Shown: positions 23,602 to 35,474, counted from the first letter of the stretch. The stretch is DNA of 64,000 nt from Dryocosmus kuriphilus (GCA_038277395.1 CM076196.1:84571786-84635785), one strand, 5' to 3'. Notes: generated from the letters alone by a model not told the origin. Translations and numbers: made by a program.

Positions 23602-24840
23602 GCCTATTTCTTAGGAATATTATTTCATCCGTGACTTCTCGCTCGTATTTGCGCAATTTCCAAAACGAATGATATTTTTGTGATTGTCCAAATGTGGTCG
23701 TTCTTTACTCTTGCAGTTAAATATATTTTTTTTTAATTTCTAAGAATTTGCTAATTCACTAAAAAAAAAAAACCTGGTTAAGTTAACTAGCATTCTGGTT
23801 AAATATATTTGAACTAGAATTTTTCGTGCGTCACAGTTAAATTTTGGACGTTAAAAAGGAATTTGAATTTTGATTAATTGTCAGTATAATTTCTTCATTT
23901 GTTATATGTAACGATTGTTTGTTTAAAACTGACTTATAAAAGAAATTAAAATATCAGGGCCTTGAAATGTATAATGTTAGAGAAGTGAAAATAATTAGGG
24001 CAAATTAGGGGTAGAAATTCGCAACTCTTTTATCGCACGGAAATATATATATATATATGTATATCGAAAAATATTTGTTAGGAGGGTTGGGTGCAATACT
24101 TTAAAGGTACTCGTATTTCATGCCTATAAGAAATGCCAGTAATATTTAAAAAAATTAATATTTATTTTTCCCTTATATCTTCTTTTTGCAAAAGCGTGAA
24201 TACATTTTAGGAAATTGGAAGAACAATATTTTAATTTTTTCCCCAAACTTAGAAACCATGTTAAAAAAACTGTCGACAAACCTTGGAATCTAAAATTGAG
24301 GTAATTAAAAAGTTACATATAAAGATTTATGTTCATATAATACCTTATTTATTACATTATAGTATGTATTTTTTCAGACGATTATTTGTAAATAATGAAA
24401 TAAAGTAAGGGGAAGGCCAGGTAGTGTGCTTTCATTTCGATTAATAATTGCAGTAAAAAAAGAGTAGGACCTCAAACTATAATTGTGAAATTTCTAGGTC
24501 GCAATATTTGGCCAGTTTCGAGAAAAACGTCTTTATTTTCCATGAAAATTTAATTCTAATTGCAATTGCAGTCAAAATAAATTTAACATCGTTAAATATT
24601 ATTATTGTGCTGAACTTTTTGGTAATTTACATTTACATTTTTCTTTTTTATATCCTATTCAAAATTTAGTTTTGTATTTACATTCTCATTTTAAGATATT
24701 TATTCAAATGACGAAAATATTGTTTCTGTGTTATTGTATGTAATGTTAATGTTATTATTTTCTTCCTCTTGTTAGTTAATATTTAAGTTAATTTAGGTTA
24801 ATATAGTAAATTATGAAACGTGAAGAGTATTTAAAGTTAA
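23602..24840. other. AT-rich stretch, no gene seen
   Basis: No coding frame. A short (AT)n run near 24,045-24,060. No repeat pair recognised. Confidence 0.4.
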
Positions 24841-26008
24841 AAAATCTGCCCGCTTCGGGGGCAGATTCTCATGGCGCGCTTCGCGCAAAGTATGAGGGCG
24901 CTTAGGGCGCGCGTCTGTTGGCACTCGCGCTTCGCGCTCGATAGGTTATTTACCTCGCGCTACGCACTCGGTGTTTATGGATCGTATAAACCTTTAAATT
25001 AAAAATTCCAAAAGGAACTATTTTACTTAAGGCTCTATCGCCCTTAAGGAATACATTCTCATCATGACACTAGCGCTTCGCGCTCGATAATTACATTTTT
25101 TTAAAACACATTGTAGATTGGTAAAGTTCTTTTTGTGATTTTCCAAATTTTCTCAATGCAGGATTTCGATTCTTAAAAGTAAAACAATGAGTCTTATTAA
25201 TAAATTTTGTAGCTCTTTCCAAGGTGAACAATTCTGCTTGTTAATATTTTCTCATATCTTGCATAGTTTTGCTGAAAAGTGGTTTTCTTTATATTTCATA
25301 ATATATTTCACGAATAACTCAAAAACTACGCTCTGTTAAAAAAAATGATAGGAAGCAAATTTGTAGATCTTTTTGAGGTGAACAACTTTGTTTAGTATCA
25401 TTTTTTTCGTATCTTGTATAGTTTGGCGGGAAATTTGAATTTTTTATTTTTAATAACGTTTTCTCTATTAAAACAAAAACCATGGATTTTATCGAAAAAT
25501 ATTTAATACAAAATTTGTAGATATATTTGAGCTGAACAACTTTGTTTATTATCATTTTTTTCGTATCTTGAATATTTTGTCAACAAACTACAGTTTTTGG
25601 TTTTTACTAAAGTTTTCTCGATTAAAACAAAAACCGTGCTTTTTATCAAAAAATATTTTTAAAAAAATTTGTAGATTTTTTTGAGATGAACAATTTTACT
25701 CTCAACTGTTTTTTTTGTATCTCGCATAGTTTAGCCGGAAAATCGATTTTTTTATTTTGTGAAAACCGTTTTTGATGGATAAAAACATAACCGTTGGTCA
25801 AAAACCGTTGGTTAACGAACTCGTCCTTTCTTTTTACGCCTTAAATAAGCGTGCCAAAGCACAATCCAATCCTATGAGTCCTTCGAAGGTTATCGCGACC
25901 ACAGACGACAACGACAGCGACAACAACAGACACCGTCGTAAAAACCGTTTTTTCTGACTCAGGGGGTCTCAAAACGTAGAGATTTGATGATAACTGGGGC
26001 TGGGGAGG

Positions 26009-26009
<1 letters not shown>

Positions 26010-26053
<44 letters not shown>

Positions 26054-26068
26054 CGGGGGGGGGGGGGG
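26010..26068 (+). repeat. poly-G tract (44 + 14, one interruption)
   Basis: 44 G, one C, then 14 G, inside the reverse-oriented family C copy near the centre of the composite palindrome. Other copies have ordinary sequence here. Such tracts can form G-quadruplexes but are also easily miscounted in sequencing. Confidence 0.9.
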
Positions 26069-27024
26069 TCAAATTTGACATAAATCTAATACCTTCTCTG
26101 ATGAGAATGTAAAAATGACGAGAACATGTAAAAAGATTAGATAAGAATTCAAGAAAGCAGTTTTAAAAAAAAATGCCGTTTTATTTTGATTCCATTTGTT
26201 GGGTATATTTCTCGGAAACTCTCTGCCGGTCCCTCGAAGTAGAGGTGAATAGAGGCCAAGGCACGAAGATTCCCTTCCGTCTTTTCTCATGTATTTCGCG
26301 AAATAGTGCATTTTCAAAACAAAACCTCACTTTAACTTTTAATTTCGTCAAGGAAGGACGGTTGTAAAAACCTGTTTTATCTAAACTCGAGCAATTTTAT
26401 TCTCAGGCAATGTCAGACATTAAAGGTTATGGTTTTATCCATCAAAAATGGTTTTCATAAAATCAAAAAAAAATCCATTTTCCGGCTAAACTATGCGAGA
26501 TACAGAAAATATGTACATATAACCAAAACTGTCTATCTTAAAAAGATCTACAAATTTTGTGTTAACTATTTTTTGATAAAATGCACGGTTTTTGTCTTAA
26601 TCGAGAAAACGCTATTAAAAATAAAAAATTCAAATTTCGTGCCAAACTATGCAAGATACGAAGAAATGATAATAAACAAAGTTGTTCAACTCGAAAAGAT
26701 CTACAAATTTGCTTCCTATCATTTTTTTGAACAGACGCGTAATGTTTGAGTTACTCGTGAAATATTTTATGAAACATAAAGAAAACCACTTTTCAGCCAA
26801 ACTATGCAAGGTATGAGAAAATATTAACAAGCAGAATTGTTCACCTTGGAAAGAGAGAGAGAAATGATGAGAATGTATTCCTTAAGGGCGATAGAGCCTT
26901 AAGTAAAATAATTTCTTTTGTAATTTATAATTTAAAGGTTTATACAATCCATAAACACCGAGCGCGTAGCGCGAGGTAAATAACTTATCGAACGCGAAGC
27001 GCGAGCGCCAACAGGCGCGCTCAT

Positions 27025-27685
27025 CCCTACTGCAAATTCCTATATAGTCTCCTGTAAAGGATCCTATAAAGCGACCTATGTAGTTATCTTTATAGGATCC
27101 TATATAGGATCCTACGTGGGTGTTTCCTTCTAGGTAGTACCTATAGGATTTGGCACAGGATCCTATATAGTTTTTGGTACAGGATCCTGCGTAGGATCCC
27201 ACGTCATTTCCTATAGGTGGCACCTATTGGTGAAACATAAAGGATTCTATATAGGATCCTATATAGGATACTAATGTTATATACTTAGTTAATAAATTAA
27301 TTTAAACATTAAAAAATTAATAATAATAATAAGGAAATATAAATTATGTTTATATATGTACTTTGTCAATCCAACAGCCCAGAAAAACTACTGCGCAACT
27401 GTAGCTCTTACAGGAAACTACTGCGCATCATTTTATTTTATTTTTGAAAATAATTTTCAAAATATGTGTTCCTATGTAGGATCCTACATAGGACATAGGT
27501 GCCACCTATAGGAAATGACGCAGGATCCTGTACCAAAAACTATATAGGATCCTGTGCCAAATCCTATAGGTACTATCTAGAAGGAAACACCCACGTAGGA
27601 TCCTATATAGGATCCTATAAAGATAACTACATAGGTCGCATTATAGGATCCTTTACAGGAGACTATATAGGAATTTGCAGTAGGG
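27025..27685. repeat. palindrome built from GGATCC-rich repeats
   Basis: Left arm 27,025-27,227 and right arm 27,495-27,685 are nearly perfect inverted copies; the left arm has one extra 12-bp segment. Both are made of short units such as AGGATCCTATATAGGATCC, which are themselves palindromic. The loop (27,228-27,494) is AT-rich with a further CCTATATAGGATCC cluster at each end. Translating either arm outward gives the same Gly-Ser-Tyr-Ile repeat peptide, which is a by-product of the repeat. Confidence 0.92.
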
Positions 27686-27988
27686 AATTACTTCGCGCGA
27701 TGAGAATGTGCCCGCGAAGCGGGCAGATTTTTTTTAAATAATAAAGGTGGGGTCTTCCAGAAAATCTCCTTTTCTGAATTTCAAAATTCGTTGAAAAAAA
27801 TAAAAAAGACTTTCTGGAAGGCCCCACGTTTTTTCTTTTTTAAAATATTTTTTAAAAGTTTCTGCTTATATAATGAAGGTACTTTTTCATTTTTACGCGG
27901 GGTAAAACATTTCTTCCCCCGAAAAATGAATTTTCACATTTTTCTCCAGAACGATGCAGCAAGATATTACAAATGACAAGGAGGTATT

Positions 27989-28935
27989 TTTACATTCTCA
28001 TCTCAATGAAAAATGTATTAGCTTTATGTGAAAACTGACTTTCATGGATTTCATGAAATCTCCACGCTTAGTGACCCCCTGAATCCGAAAAAAACATGTT
28101 TTACGACGGTGACTGTTTGTTGTCGTTGTCGTCGTCGTCGTCGTTGTCCTCTTTTCCCACGATAACTTTCAAAGGACTAATCGGATTGGCGTAAAAAGTA
28201 AGGACGACTTCGTTAACCAGCGGTTTTTAATCAGTGCTTATGGTTTTATCCATAACAAAAACGGTTTTCACAAAATCAAAACATCAATTTTCCGGATAAA
28301 ATATGCGGGATACAAAAAAGCGACGGAGAATAAAATTGTTTACCTCAAGAAAATCTACAAATTTTGTTTTAACCGTTTTTTGATTAAATGCACGGTTTTT
28401 GTTTTAATCGATATAACGTTATTAAAAATAAAGAACCGTGGTGTCTTGCTAAAATATTCAAAATATGAAAGAAATGATAATAAACGAAGTTGTTCACCTC
28501 AGAAAGATCTACAAATTTTATATTAATCATTTTTTGATTAAATGCACGGTTTTTGTTTTAATCGAGAAAACGTTATTAAAAATTAAAAACCATCATCGTT
28601 TTACTTTTAAGAATCGAAATCCTGCAGTGTGAAAATTTGGAAAATCACAAGAAAACTTTACCAATCTACAATGTGTTTAAAGAAAATTTAATTGTCGAGC
28701 TCGAAGCGCGAGTGTCATGACGAGAATGTATTCCTTAAGGTCGATACAGCCTTAAATAAAATAATTTCTTTTATAATTTTTAATAAAAAATTCAATTTTA
28801 ATAATCTCATTAAAAGTAGGTGTTTTGAAATTTTAAGACCCAAATAACGAATACCGAGCATGATGTGCAAGGACAACAAACATCCGAACGCGAAGCGCGC
28901 GATGAGAATGTGCCCGCGAAGTGGGCAGATTTTTT
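27989..28935 (+). repeat. dispersed foldback family C, copy 5
   Basis: Starts TACATTCTCATCTCAATGAA, continues with the GAATCCGAAAAAAACATGTT block, a short (GTC)n run near 28,125, CGATAACTTTC, then several 150-bp units, and ends with GATGAGAATGTGCCCGCG and the GCGGGCAGAT-type hairpin near 28,925. It is the most complete forward copy. Confidence 0.8.
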
Positions 28936-29507
28936 ATAGACCTTTTATAGTAGTTTAGCCCGCATAAAACTTACTGAGTGTCTTTCTTATATAAGGACAA
29001 ATTAATAAAAAAATCGACACAAAATATAACTGTAGGTTTTTCGAGAAAATGAACTTTATATATTTTTAGAAAAAACAGTCGCCATTTTGTTATTAGCCTT
29101 TTTTAATTTTTCTGCCGGATTTTGAAAGAAGACGATAAACCTCACCAGAACCTAAAAGAAAACCCCAAATATCTCTATATTATGCCAAAAGTTATATATT
29201 TTTTAAAGAAAAAATTACATTTTTTCGAAAAATCCACTTCAAATTCAAATACTCACAACTTCGTATACAATTTTTTTTCTTGCAAATCGGAAAAATACGT
29301 ATTTCCTAATTTTCTCTCAAAAACGACATATTTCTTCAGCAACAGATTCTGCGAATTGAAGTATAAAATCTGCCTGATTTGAAATGTATTCGGTCTATAT
29401 CATTTTTATTCAAATTTGCATTGAAGTTTTTAGAAGACAAGAAAATTTTTTCAAAAATTGAAAAAAAGTTTGCGGATGCGAACGCAGAACGGCAGCATGT
29501 CTACTCT
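28936..29507. other. AT-rich stretch, no gene seen
   Basis: Poly-A/T-rich DNA with one short, unlikely ORF (29,122-29,382). Nothing else recognised. Confidence 0.4.
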
Positions 29508-30565
29508 CCCTTGTGCCGCGGCTGGATTAAAATGGATTGAAAAATTTTCAATCCAAGAGAATCCAGAATCTTGTTCCAGAATTTGCAGATTGATTTGGAT
29601 AGAAGCTTTTAATCTATTTTAATTCAGAAAATATGGATTTGGTTGAAAGATAAAAATTAATTGGTATAGATTGAAAATGCTCAATCCATGAGAATGCCGC
29701 GGCTGGATTGAAATGGATTGATATGGATTGAAAATGTATCCATTTGAATACATTTTAATCCATAGAATCTAGACCACGAATCGTCTGGATAGAGCATCAA
29801 TCCATTTAAATCTATTTCAATCCAAAGAATTGTCTGGATTGAAATTGATTCAATAAGATTAAAATCATTTATGATTGGAAAACTATTTTCACTTTACAAA
29901 TAACATCTACTCGATATTTTTGATAAGGAATATCAAAAAATGTTTACTACAACTCGAATTATTGCGGATAGATTGAAATGGATAAAACTAGATTGAAACC
30001 AGGCATCCTTTTTTTTTTAAGTATCTGCTCAGATTGAAGAAGATTCAGATGGATTACTGTTGAACTTTGATTTTTCTGAGAATACCACAATCACAGTGCT
30101 CTACCATGTTGCTAAAATGCAAACACTGTCTTTTTCAAATATGCCAACCAGAAAAATCGAATTATTGTTTTAAATTAAGGATCATCAAGTTACAACGAAA
30201 ATGGATAAAAATGGATTGAAACCAGTCATGCTTTTTTCTACGTACGTACTCGCATTGAAAAGGATTCAAATGGATTAAACTTAAGCTTTGATTTTTGTGT
30301 GAAATATCACGATCACTGTTCTCTACAATGTTGTTAAGCTGCAAACACTGTCTTCTTGATATATGCCAACCAGAAGTCTAGCTGTTATTTTAAATTATTC
30401 AATCCGTTTTTATCCACTTATATTCTAAATCCATGATCCATAATTTAAAATAACAGCTAGACTTCTGGTTGGCATATAGGTCTAGATTCTATGGATTAAA
30501 ATGTATTCAAATGGATACATTTTCAATCCATATCAATCCATTTGAATCCAGCCGCGGCACAAGGG
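29508..30565. mobile_element. TIR/foldback element with GGATTGA repeats
   Basis: Bounded by CCCTTGTGCCGCGGCTGGAT at the left and ATCCAGCCGCGGCACAAGGG at the right. Internally it is filled with variants of ATGGATTGAAA and its complement, and a second GCCGCGGCTGGATT occurs at 29,697. A block at 29,718-29,775 pairs with 30,480-30,540. No coding frame and no clear target duplication. Confidence 0.75.
30360..30478. repeat. perfect 38-bp hairpin
   Basis: Arms 30,360-30,397 and 30,441-30,478 are exact complements, starting TATATGCCAACCAGAAGTCT, around a 43-base loop. A third, diverged copy of the arm lies near 30,140-30,180. It sits inside the element at 29,508-30,565. Confidence 0.9.
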
Positions 30566-30814
30566 CTGTCACCTAATCTACTAGACCAGAATGAACTATG
30601 GAGTACAAGAAATTAAATCGAGGAGTCAATGGGCTGAAAGTAATTCCTATTTTATGTATATTTTATTATTTATTATTTTCTTAAAAAATGTGCAGCTTAA
30701 TGTAAAGGATTAAAGGAATTATATATTTGAAGCAATGAGGTTAATAAAGCGCACATTTTCGGAACGACTAGTCGTCCCGAATTTAGGGATGACTCAATGC
30801 AGCCTTATTGATTC

Positions 30815-31930
30815 CCGGTAATAAGCGTTAAATTCAGAAGAATCAAGAATTTTAATTCCTATGAATACGAGATTTTTCCTCCGTCTAAAAATCCCCCAAC
30901 GGGAAAAGAAAAAGTGCAAATCTTATTCCCCTCAATCGACTTAGTAAAATTTAACGGAAGCGTATTAAAAAGAATTAAAAAGTAGAAGAATGTAAAAGAA
31001 GGAATAGAAAAGCTTAAAATAATTTCACTTTGAGAACGCTATATCGAATTGAAATTTGTGGATTGTTTTCTCATTAATAAATATTTTGTATTATATTGTC
31101 ATTTTTAATAATTAAAGTGTATTTTTAAAGGATTTGAAAATAATTAAAAAGATTTCAAGCGAGATTTACTGTAATTTTATCTTTCTTTATTTTCTTACTA
31201 TTAATTATTTATTTTCTCACACATTTCAATAACATTTTTAAATAATTATTCTTTACTTACTACAAGGAAAATTATTATAATTATTAAAAATAGTAATACC
31301 TTATTATTATCAATTATCATTACTAATTACTATTACATATTTATGATGCATTTATTTAACCTACTTTTTTCATTATTAAATCGTTTTAAACTTATACATT
31401 CGGAAAACTTTCAAATTTATATTTATTTATATTTTAATAATTTATTTAAACGTGTTAAAAAATGCATTAATCTCTGATAACATTGAGGAGAAAACATTAC
31501 AGATGAGATCTATTCAAATGTGTGAATTAGGCAGACTTGAATTGATTAGAATTAAAATTTCAAAATTTATATTCCACATGAAGGAAATAAAACAATTTAT
31601 TACACATATTTTGTGAACTAATTAGAAGGAATTAAATAAACTCAAAATAGGACCACTTTTGCGGAATACAAAACATCTCTGTGTGGTGTGCGTACCGGTA
31701 CAATTAGAAGGAATTAAATATATTGAAAACACGTTCTCTTTTGGAGAATAGGAAACTATGTGGCGGTCGCTATGGAAATAGAAGTGAATTAGTTTCGGAG
31801 ATATCCTATTCATAGAATGGCATTTTAGACAGATGGAAAAATCGCGCATTCAAAAGAGTAAAATAATCTTCACTTTTAAGCTGAAATCTGAAAATATTAA
31901 TTTTTCTCTATTCAACGCTTATTACCGGGT
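30815..31930. mobile_element. possible TIR element
   Basis: CCCGGTAATAAGCGTT at the left and AACGCTTATTACCGGG at the right are exact inverse copies and the similarity continues for a further 20 bases or so with gaps. Interior is AT-rich without a credible ORF; TTAGAAGGAATTAAAT is repeated directly near 31,622 and 31,702. Flanks (TTATTGATT and TTATTATTC) are similar but not identical, so a duplication is not proven. Confidence 0.6.
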
Positions 31931-32012
31931 TATTATTCTTTTTATTCAATTTTATTAACAACTTGAATTATAAGATTAATAATTATGTCATTAATTACAT
32001 TAAAATTTTTAA

Positions 32013-32016
<4 letters not shown>

Positions 32017-32054
<38 letters not shown>
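32017..32054 (+). repeat. (AT)19 microsatellite
   Basis: Uninterrupted AT dinucleotide run in AT-rich intergenic DNA. Confidence 0.95.
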
Positions 32055-32060
<6 letters not shown>

Positions 32061-32588
32061 TTTTATTTTTATATTGAGAATATTAACTTTTATGTCAATT
32101 ATTTTATTTGTCTGAAATTAGAATAATTCCAATATATATATAGATTATTTTTAAATAAAGGTGTAATAAATATTTTTCCTTCTTTAAGATTATTTTTATT
32201 CATTTTATGTGCTTTTAGTACAACTTCTCCTCCTTTTTTGAATTTATGTAGTGAAATTATAATAATTAATATTATTAAGATGATTATTATTAATAATTTT
32301 AATAATAATTTTTTACCTCTGGTTTTTATCATATCGGAGTTACCCACTCTCAGATCTTCTCTACCGACGTTATCAAATTGCTAAACTGTAACCCTGCCTT
32401 ATCGCTCAAGATGAAGCGTGGACGTTTAGTTTTAGTTCACAAAAGGAGAAAAAAGCTTAGGGGCACGGGGGGCGCTGCGGAAAGTCAAACGAAATTGAAT
32501 ACATTAGTCTGCCTATCTCCCTACTAATCTCTGCTGATACCTACCGCGGCACGGAAATACAGGAAATACGTTCAACCAGTTCAACTTG

Positions 32589-32766
32589 AAGGCCTGAGCC
32601 TGAGCAGAATGAAACAGCAAAAGGGAATGGGAACAGGAATGTGTGTTTCCCGTTCGCGGTTTCATTGTGCGTTGCCACCACCGTTTTGCGTTTGCGACTT
32701 TTACAAAGACACAACACATGGCGTATATCTCGTTCCCGTTCGCTGTTTCATTCTGCTCAGGCCTTT
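32589..32766. mobile_element. small MITE, about 178 bp
   Basis: Ends pair as AAGGCCTGAGC...AGAATGAAACAGC at the left and GCTGTTTCATTCTGCTCAGG at the right, about 40 bases each with one small indel. A second internal pair (GGGAACAGG and CGTTCCCG) extends the hairpin. Target duplication not evident. Confidence 0.75.
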
Positions 32767-32861
32767 AGTCATGTACGCCGACTTCCATCTTGGTTACCAT
32801 GACAACGTGAGACGCTAGCCGTATGACCATGCCTTACGACGATTCAACATTTACCCGTTTA

Positions 32862-33880
32862 TGCCCGGTTTCTTCACCTCTAGATATCTGTCGGATAACT
32901 TTATCCATAAGATATCTCCCAAAATCGGTTTTCTTCACCTCTGGATAGTACGTATCTGGCAGATAAACTTATCCGGAACCGAAGTAGCGGATATCTGCTA
33001 GATAGTGACTCCAGTGCCCCCCGTGTCATTATAAGAAACTATTGCGCTTCTATTTCTCGACATAACCAATAAATAAGACAGTGCTGGCAGTAACAACTTC
33101 ATATAATCGTTATTTTTATAAAAACTTGAATATAAAAATGAATTTATTACCCGATGTTATGAACAGTTTTGAGTCTGACGATGATGATGATGTTGAATAT
33201 GAATTTGTGGAAAGAAGATCATATACAATAAAAAATAAAGCGAAAAATGTTCAAATATGGGATGACACAGAATTTTTCAAACGATTTCGTTTAAAAAAGG
33301 ATAACATACTTAAACTATTGCATATAAATGAAGAACGATTGTTAATAACCTGGAATAAGTATGCATTCTTTCGAAATAATAAATTTGATTTATTAGATAA
33401 TTTAGAAATACGATATTTTCAAAAACTGTATTTATTTTGATATAAGAATATAGGATCTTGCGCGAAAAAATGAATACAATATTTCCTTGAAAAAAATATG
33501 AATATATTTGAAAAAATTATTGCAAGAAATGAAACCAATTGTAAATAACATACAAAATAATTATAAAATAAAATATTTATCTTACGAAATAAACACATTT
33601 TTAAAAGTTTTTCGCATCTCATTTTTGTATGTAATATAATTTAATTTTTTTGACACCTTATATTTAAACTTGCGACTTACCTCGCGTCGACGCAGACATT
33701 CCTACACATTTGATTTCTAGTAACATTCTAGTACCTTTTGTGTCGAAAGGTACCACTATGAAGGATAGCTATCCGTTAGATACGTAACTAACGATGTCAG
33801 TGAAGAAAACGAATTTTTATTTATCTGACGGATAACTATATCTAGAACATAGCTATCGGGAGGTATGAAGAAACCGGCCA
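32862..33880 (+). mobile_element. PIF/Harbinger-type element with TTA duplication
   Basis: Ends are TGCCCGGTTTCTTCA at the left and TGAAGAAACCGGCCA at the right, flanked on both sides by TTA (32,859-32,861 and 33,881-33,883), the three-base target typical of PIF/Harbinger. The terminal similarity extends about 45 bases (GGATAACTTTATCC with GGATAACTATATC). It contains only the start of a transposase frame, so it is a deletion derivative. Both TIRs and the duplication are intact, so it could be mobilised in trans. Confidence 0.85.
33138..33440 (+). pseudogene. truncated Harbinger transposase N-terminus
   Basis: About 100 residues from an ATG at 33,138: an acidic stretch (SDDDDDVEYEF) then WDDTEFFKRFRLKKDNILKL, which resembles the N-terminal helical segment of HARBI1-like nucleases (the FRLSK...LL pattern). 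The DDE catalytic domain is missing and the frame stops in AT-rich DNA. The surrounding TTA-flanked TIRs support the family call. Confidence 0.6.
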
Positions 33881-33883
33881 TTA

Positions 33884-34363
33884 GGTGCGTTTCAGGCGAC
33901 CACCCGAGTGCACCCAAAGTCGTTCAACCGTGGTGGGTGAACTTATGGGTGCACTCGGTTAAACCGTTCTGAAGTCAATATAGTTTATATAATACTTTGA
34001 GATATTTCATATGAAATTATATTCATTTGAAAATTAATTTTATCGGTTTTTGCAACAAGAAAATCACGAAGCATTAGGCTTCATTCGAAAATGTTTAAAT
34101 TGATTAGCATTCAATTATGGAACAATTCTTTCAATAGATTCTTTTATTCTCGCGGGTGCCACTCTTTCATCTCGAATATTGATTGAAAATTCCAAAATCA
34201 TTCCACTTTCTCCCTCATCATCACTATCTTCATCGCTTTGTACAATTGTTGGAAACATCATTGTTTGTAACAAAAATTGCTTTGATATCATAATAGCAAA
34301 TAAAACCTTCTTTCTCTGCTTCTGCATTTTTGTTTATCCCGGGTGGTGGCCTGGAACGCAGCC
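33884..34363 (-). mobile_element. second Harbinger-like MITE abutting the first
   Basis: Ends GGTGCGTTTCAGGCGACCAC and GGTGGTGGCCTGGAACGCAGCC pair over about 22 bases. It begins directly at the TTA that closes the neighbouring element; the right flank is TTT. A reverse-strand frame (34,327-34,115) encodes about 70 residues with SDEDSDDEGES and RIKESIERIV, again like the start of a Harbinger transposase. Deletion derivative. Confidence 0.55.
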
Positions 34364-34759
34364 TTTGGCGTGATGATTTAGCACAGCATTTTTAAAAAAC
34401 TATATTATAAAAATTGGATAATAAAAAGTCGGTTAATACATCAAACATATAGTAAAAGTGTGTTAAAATTACAAACATTTATAACAGTAATATGGTTTGC
34501 ATCTTTTTTGGAGTCTTTCTATTCTATAAGAAAGTCTTCTGTGACTGTGAATATGCGCGCGTCACATCTCCCACCAGCTTACTCACCAGTCCCGTCGATG
34601 TGGCACGTGGCTACCGAAATTGCGCTCAGCCCGACCTCCCATCACTTCACTCGCAGAGATCGCACGTGTGAGATCTGTAGGGTATAAACGTTGCTGCCTT
34701 ATCGTGCTCATTGCGTCATGGTTCCGAGACTCAAACTTTCGGAATAAGAAAGGAGGAAT
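34364..34759. other. no gene seen
   Basis: A short ORF at 34,460-34,687 shows no family features. May belong to the body of the Helitron that ends at 35,062. Confidence 0.35.
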
Positions 34760-35062
34760 CGATTAATTGAACGGAGGAGGAAGGACACAATGAAACGAAA
34801 GGAGTTAGAAAGAAGAAAAGTTATAAATTTAACAGCGGAGCAGAAAAATGCATGGCGTAGAAAATCGAAAGAAAAAAAGACAAAAATTAATGTTAGGATT
34901 ACATGAAGACGGACAGCAAGTAGATTATTTGGATAATGGTGACATGAGTGTTGAGTGTAAATATTGCAAAGCGTTAATACAGAATACGGTTAGGATTACA
35001 GAATACTAACAGGAATACACCCAAGAGGGGGGGGGGGGCGAGCAGGGGGCAGAGCCCCCTAG
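34760..35062 (+). mobile_element. Helitron remnant with 3' terminus
   Basis: A frame from about 34,790 starts MKRKELERRKVIN, and a later one reads VDYLDNGDMSVECKYCKAL, like the Cys-motif found ahead of the Rep domain in insect Helitron proteins. The segment closes with a GC hairpin (GGGGGCAGAGCCCCC, about 35,045-35,059) overlapping CTAG and followed by T at 35,063, the classical Helitron 3' end. A run of G precedes the hairpin. The 5' TC end was not located and the helicase is absent. Confidence 0.65.
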
Positions 35063-35167
35063 TATTATAATAAATAAATCCTAAAATTTGTAAGAAAACA
35101 TACATTATATAAATATATTTACTATTGCATTCACTGTTATATTTTTACTATATTTTATCTGATTTTA

Positions 35168-35470
35168 TGTAGGAAAGTAGGTCCTTAGCGTAAGGTTGTA
35201 GGACGGGTAGTATAGGGTTAGCACGTTGAGTAAGGTAGGTTTATGTCTAAGAAAAGGACATAGAATAAGGTGACGCTTAGAAGAGGAGACTGGGGATGGA
35301 TCATGGGATTCCGAGGGTCCGGAAGGACAGGGTAGGCACTACCCGCACTAGTCAGTAATTGTCTCGTCACGTTCGAGTGACCACGTCGCTATGTCACGAT
35401 TTTGATTTCCTGCTTAAAATATAATTATTAATATTATTTCGCCTTTACTTATTTAACCTTCACTCCCATA
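35168..35470 (+). repeat. 5' LTR
   Basis: Starts TGTAGGAAAGTAGG and ends CACTCCCATA; 303 bp. It has two short segments (near 35,310 and 35,340-35,357) that the 3' LTR lacks. The TTTTA before it matches that after the 3' LTR. Confidence 0.9.
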
Positions 35471-35474
35471 ATTT

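Larger units (their letters stand above)
24841..27735. repeat. composite palindrome made of family C copies
   Basis: Family C runs in reverse from 26,112 to 24,843 and forward from about 26,430 to 27,020, so the two halves pair. Matching blocks include the AAACCTTTAAATT region next to CCATAAACACCGAG, the GCGCTTCGCGCTCG clusters, CTTAAGGCTCTATCGCCCTT, and the AACTATGCAAGATACGA units. The outer ends carry the same small hairpin (ATCTGCCCGCTTCGGGGGCAGAT at the left, CCCGCGAAGCGGGCAGAT at the right, each beside an ATTCTCAT motif). A second palindrome is inserted in the right half (27,025-27,685). No supported gene. Confidence 0.85.

Noticed and set aside
26882..27741. Repeat peptide (Gly-Ser-Tyr-Ile units) encoded outward from both arms of the GGATCC palindrome
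   Set aside because: It is a mechanical translation of the DNA repeat; other frames are equally open and there is no start or stop context.
24841..28935. CRISPR array
   Set aside because: Units are long, diverged and inverted, without uniform repeats and unique spacers; the genome is eukaryotic.
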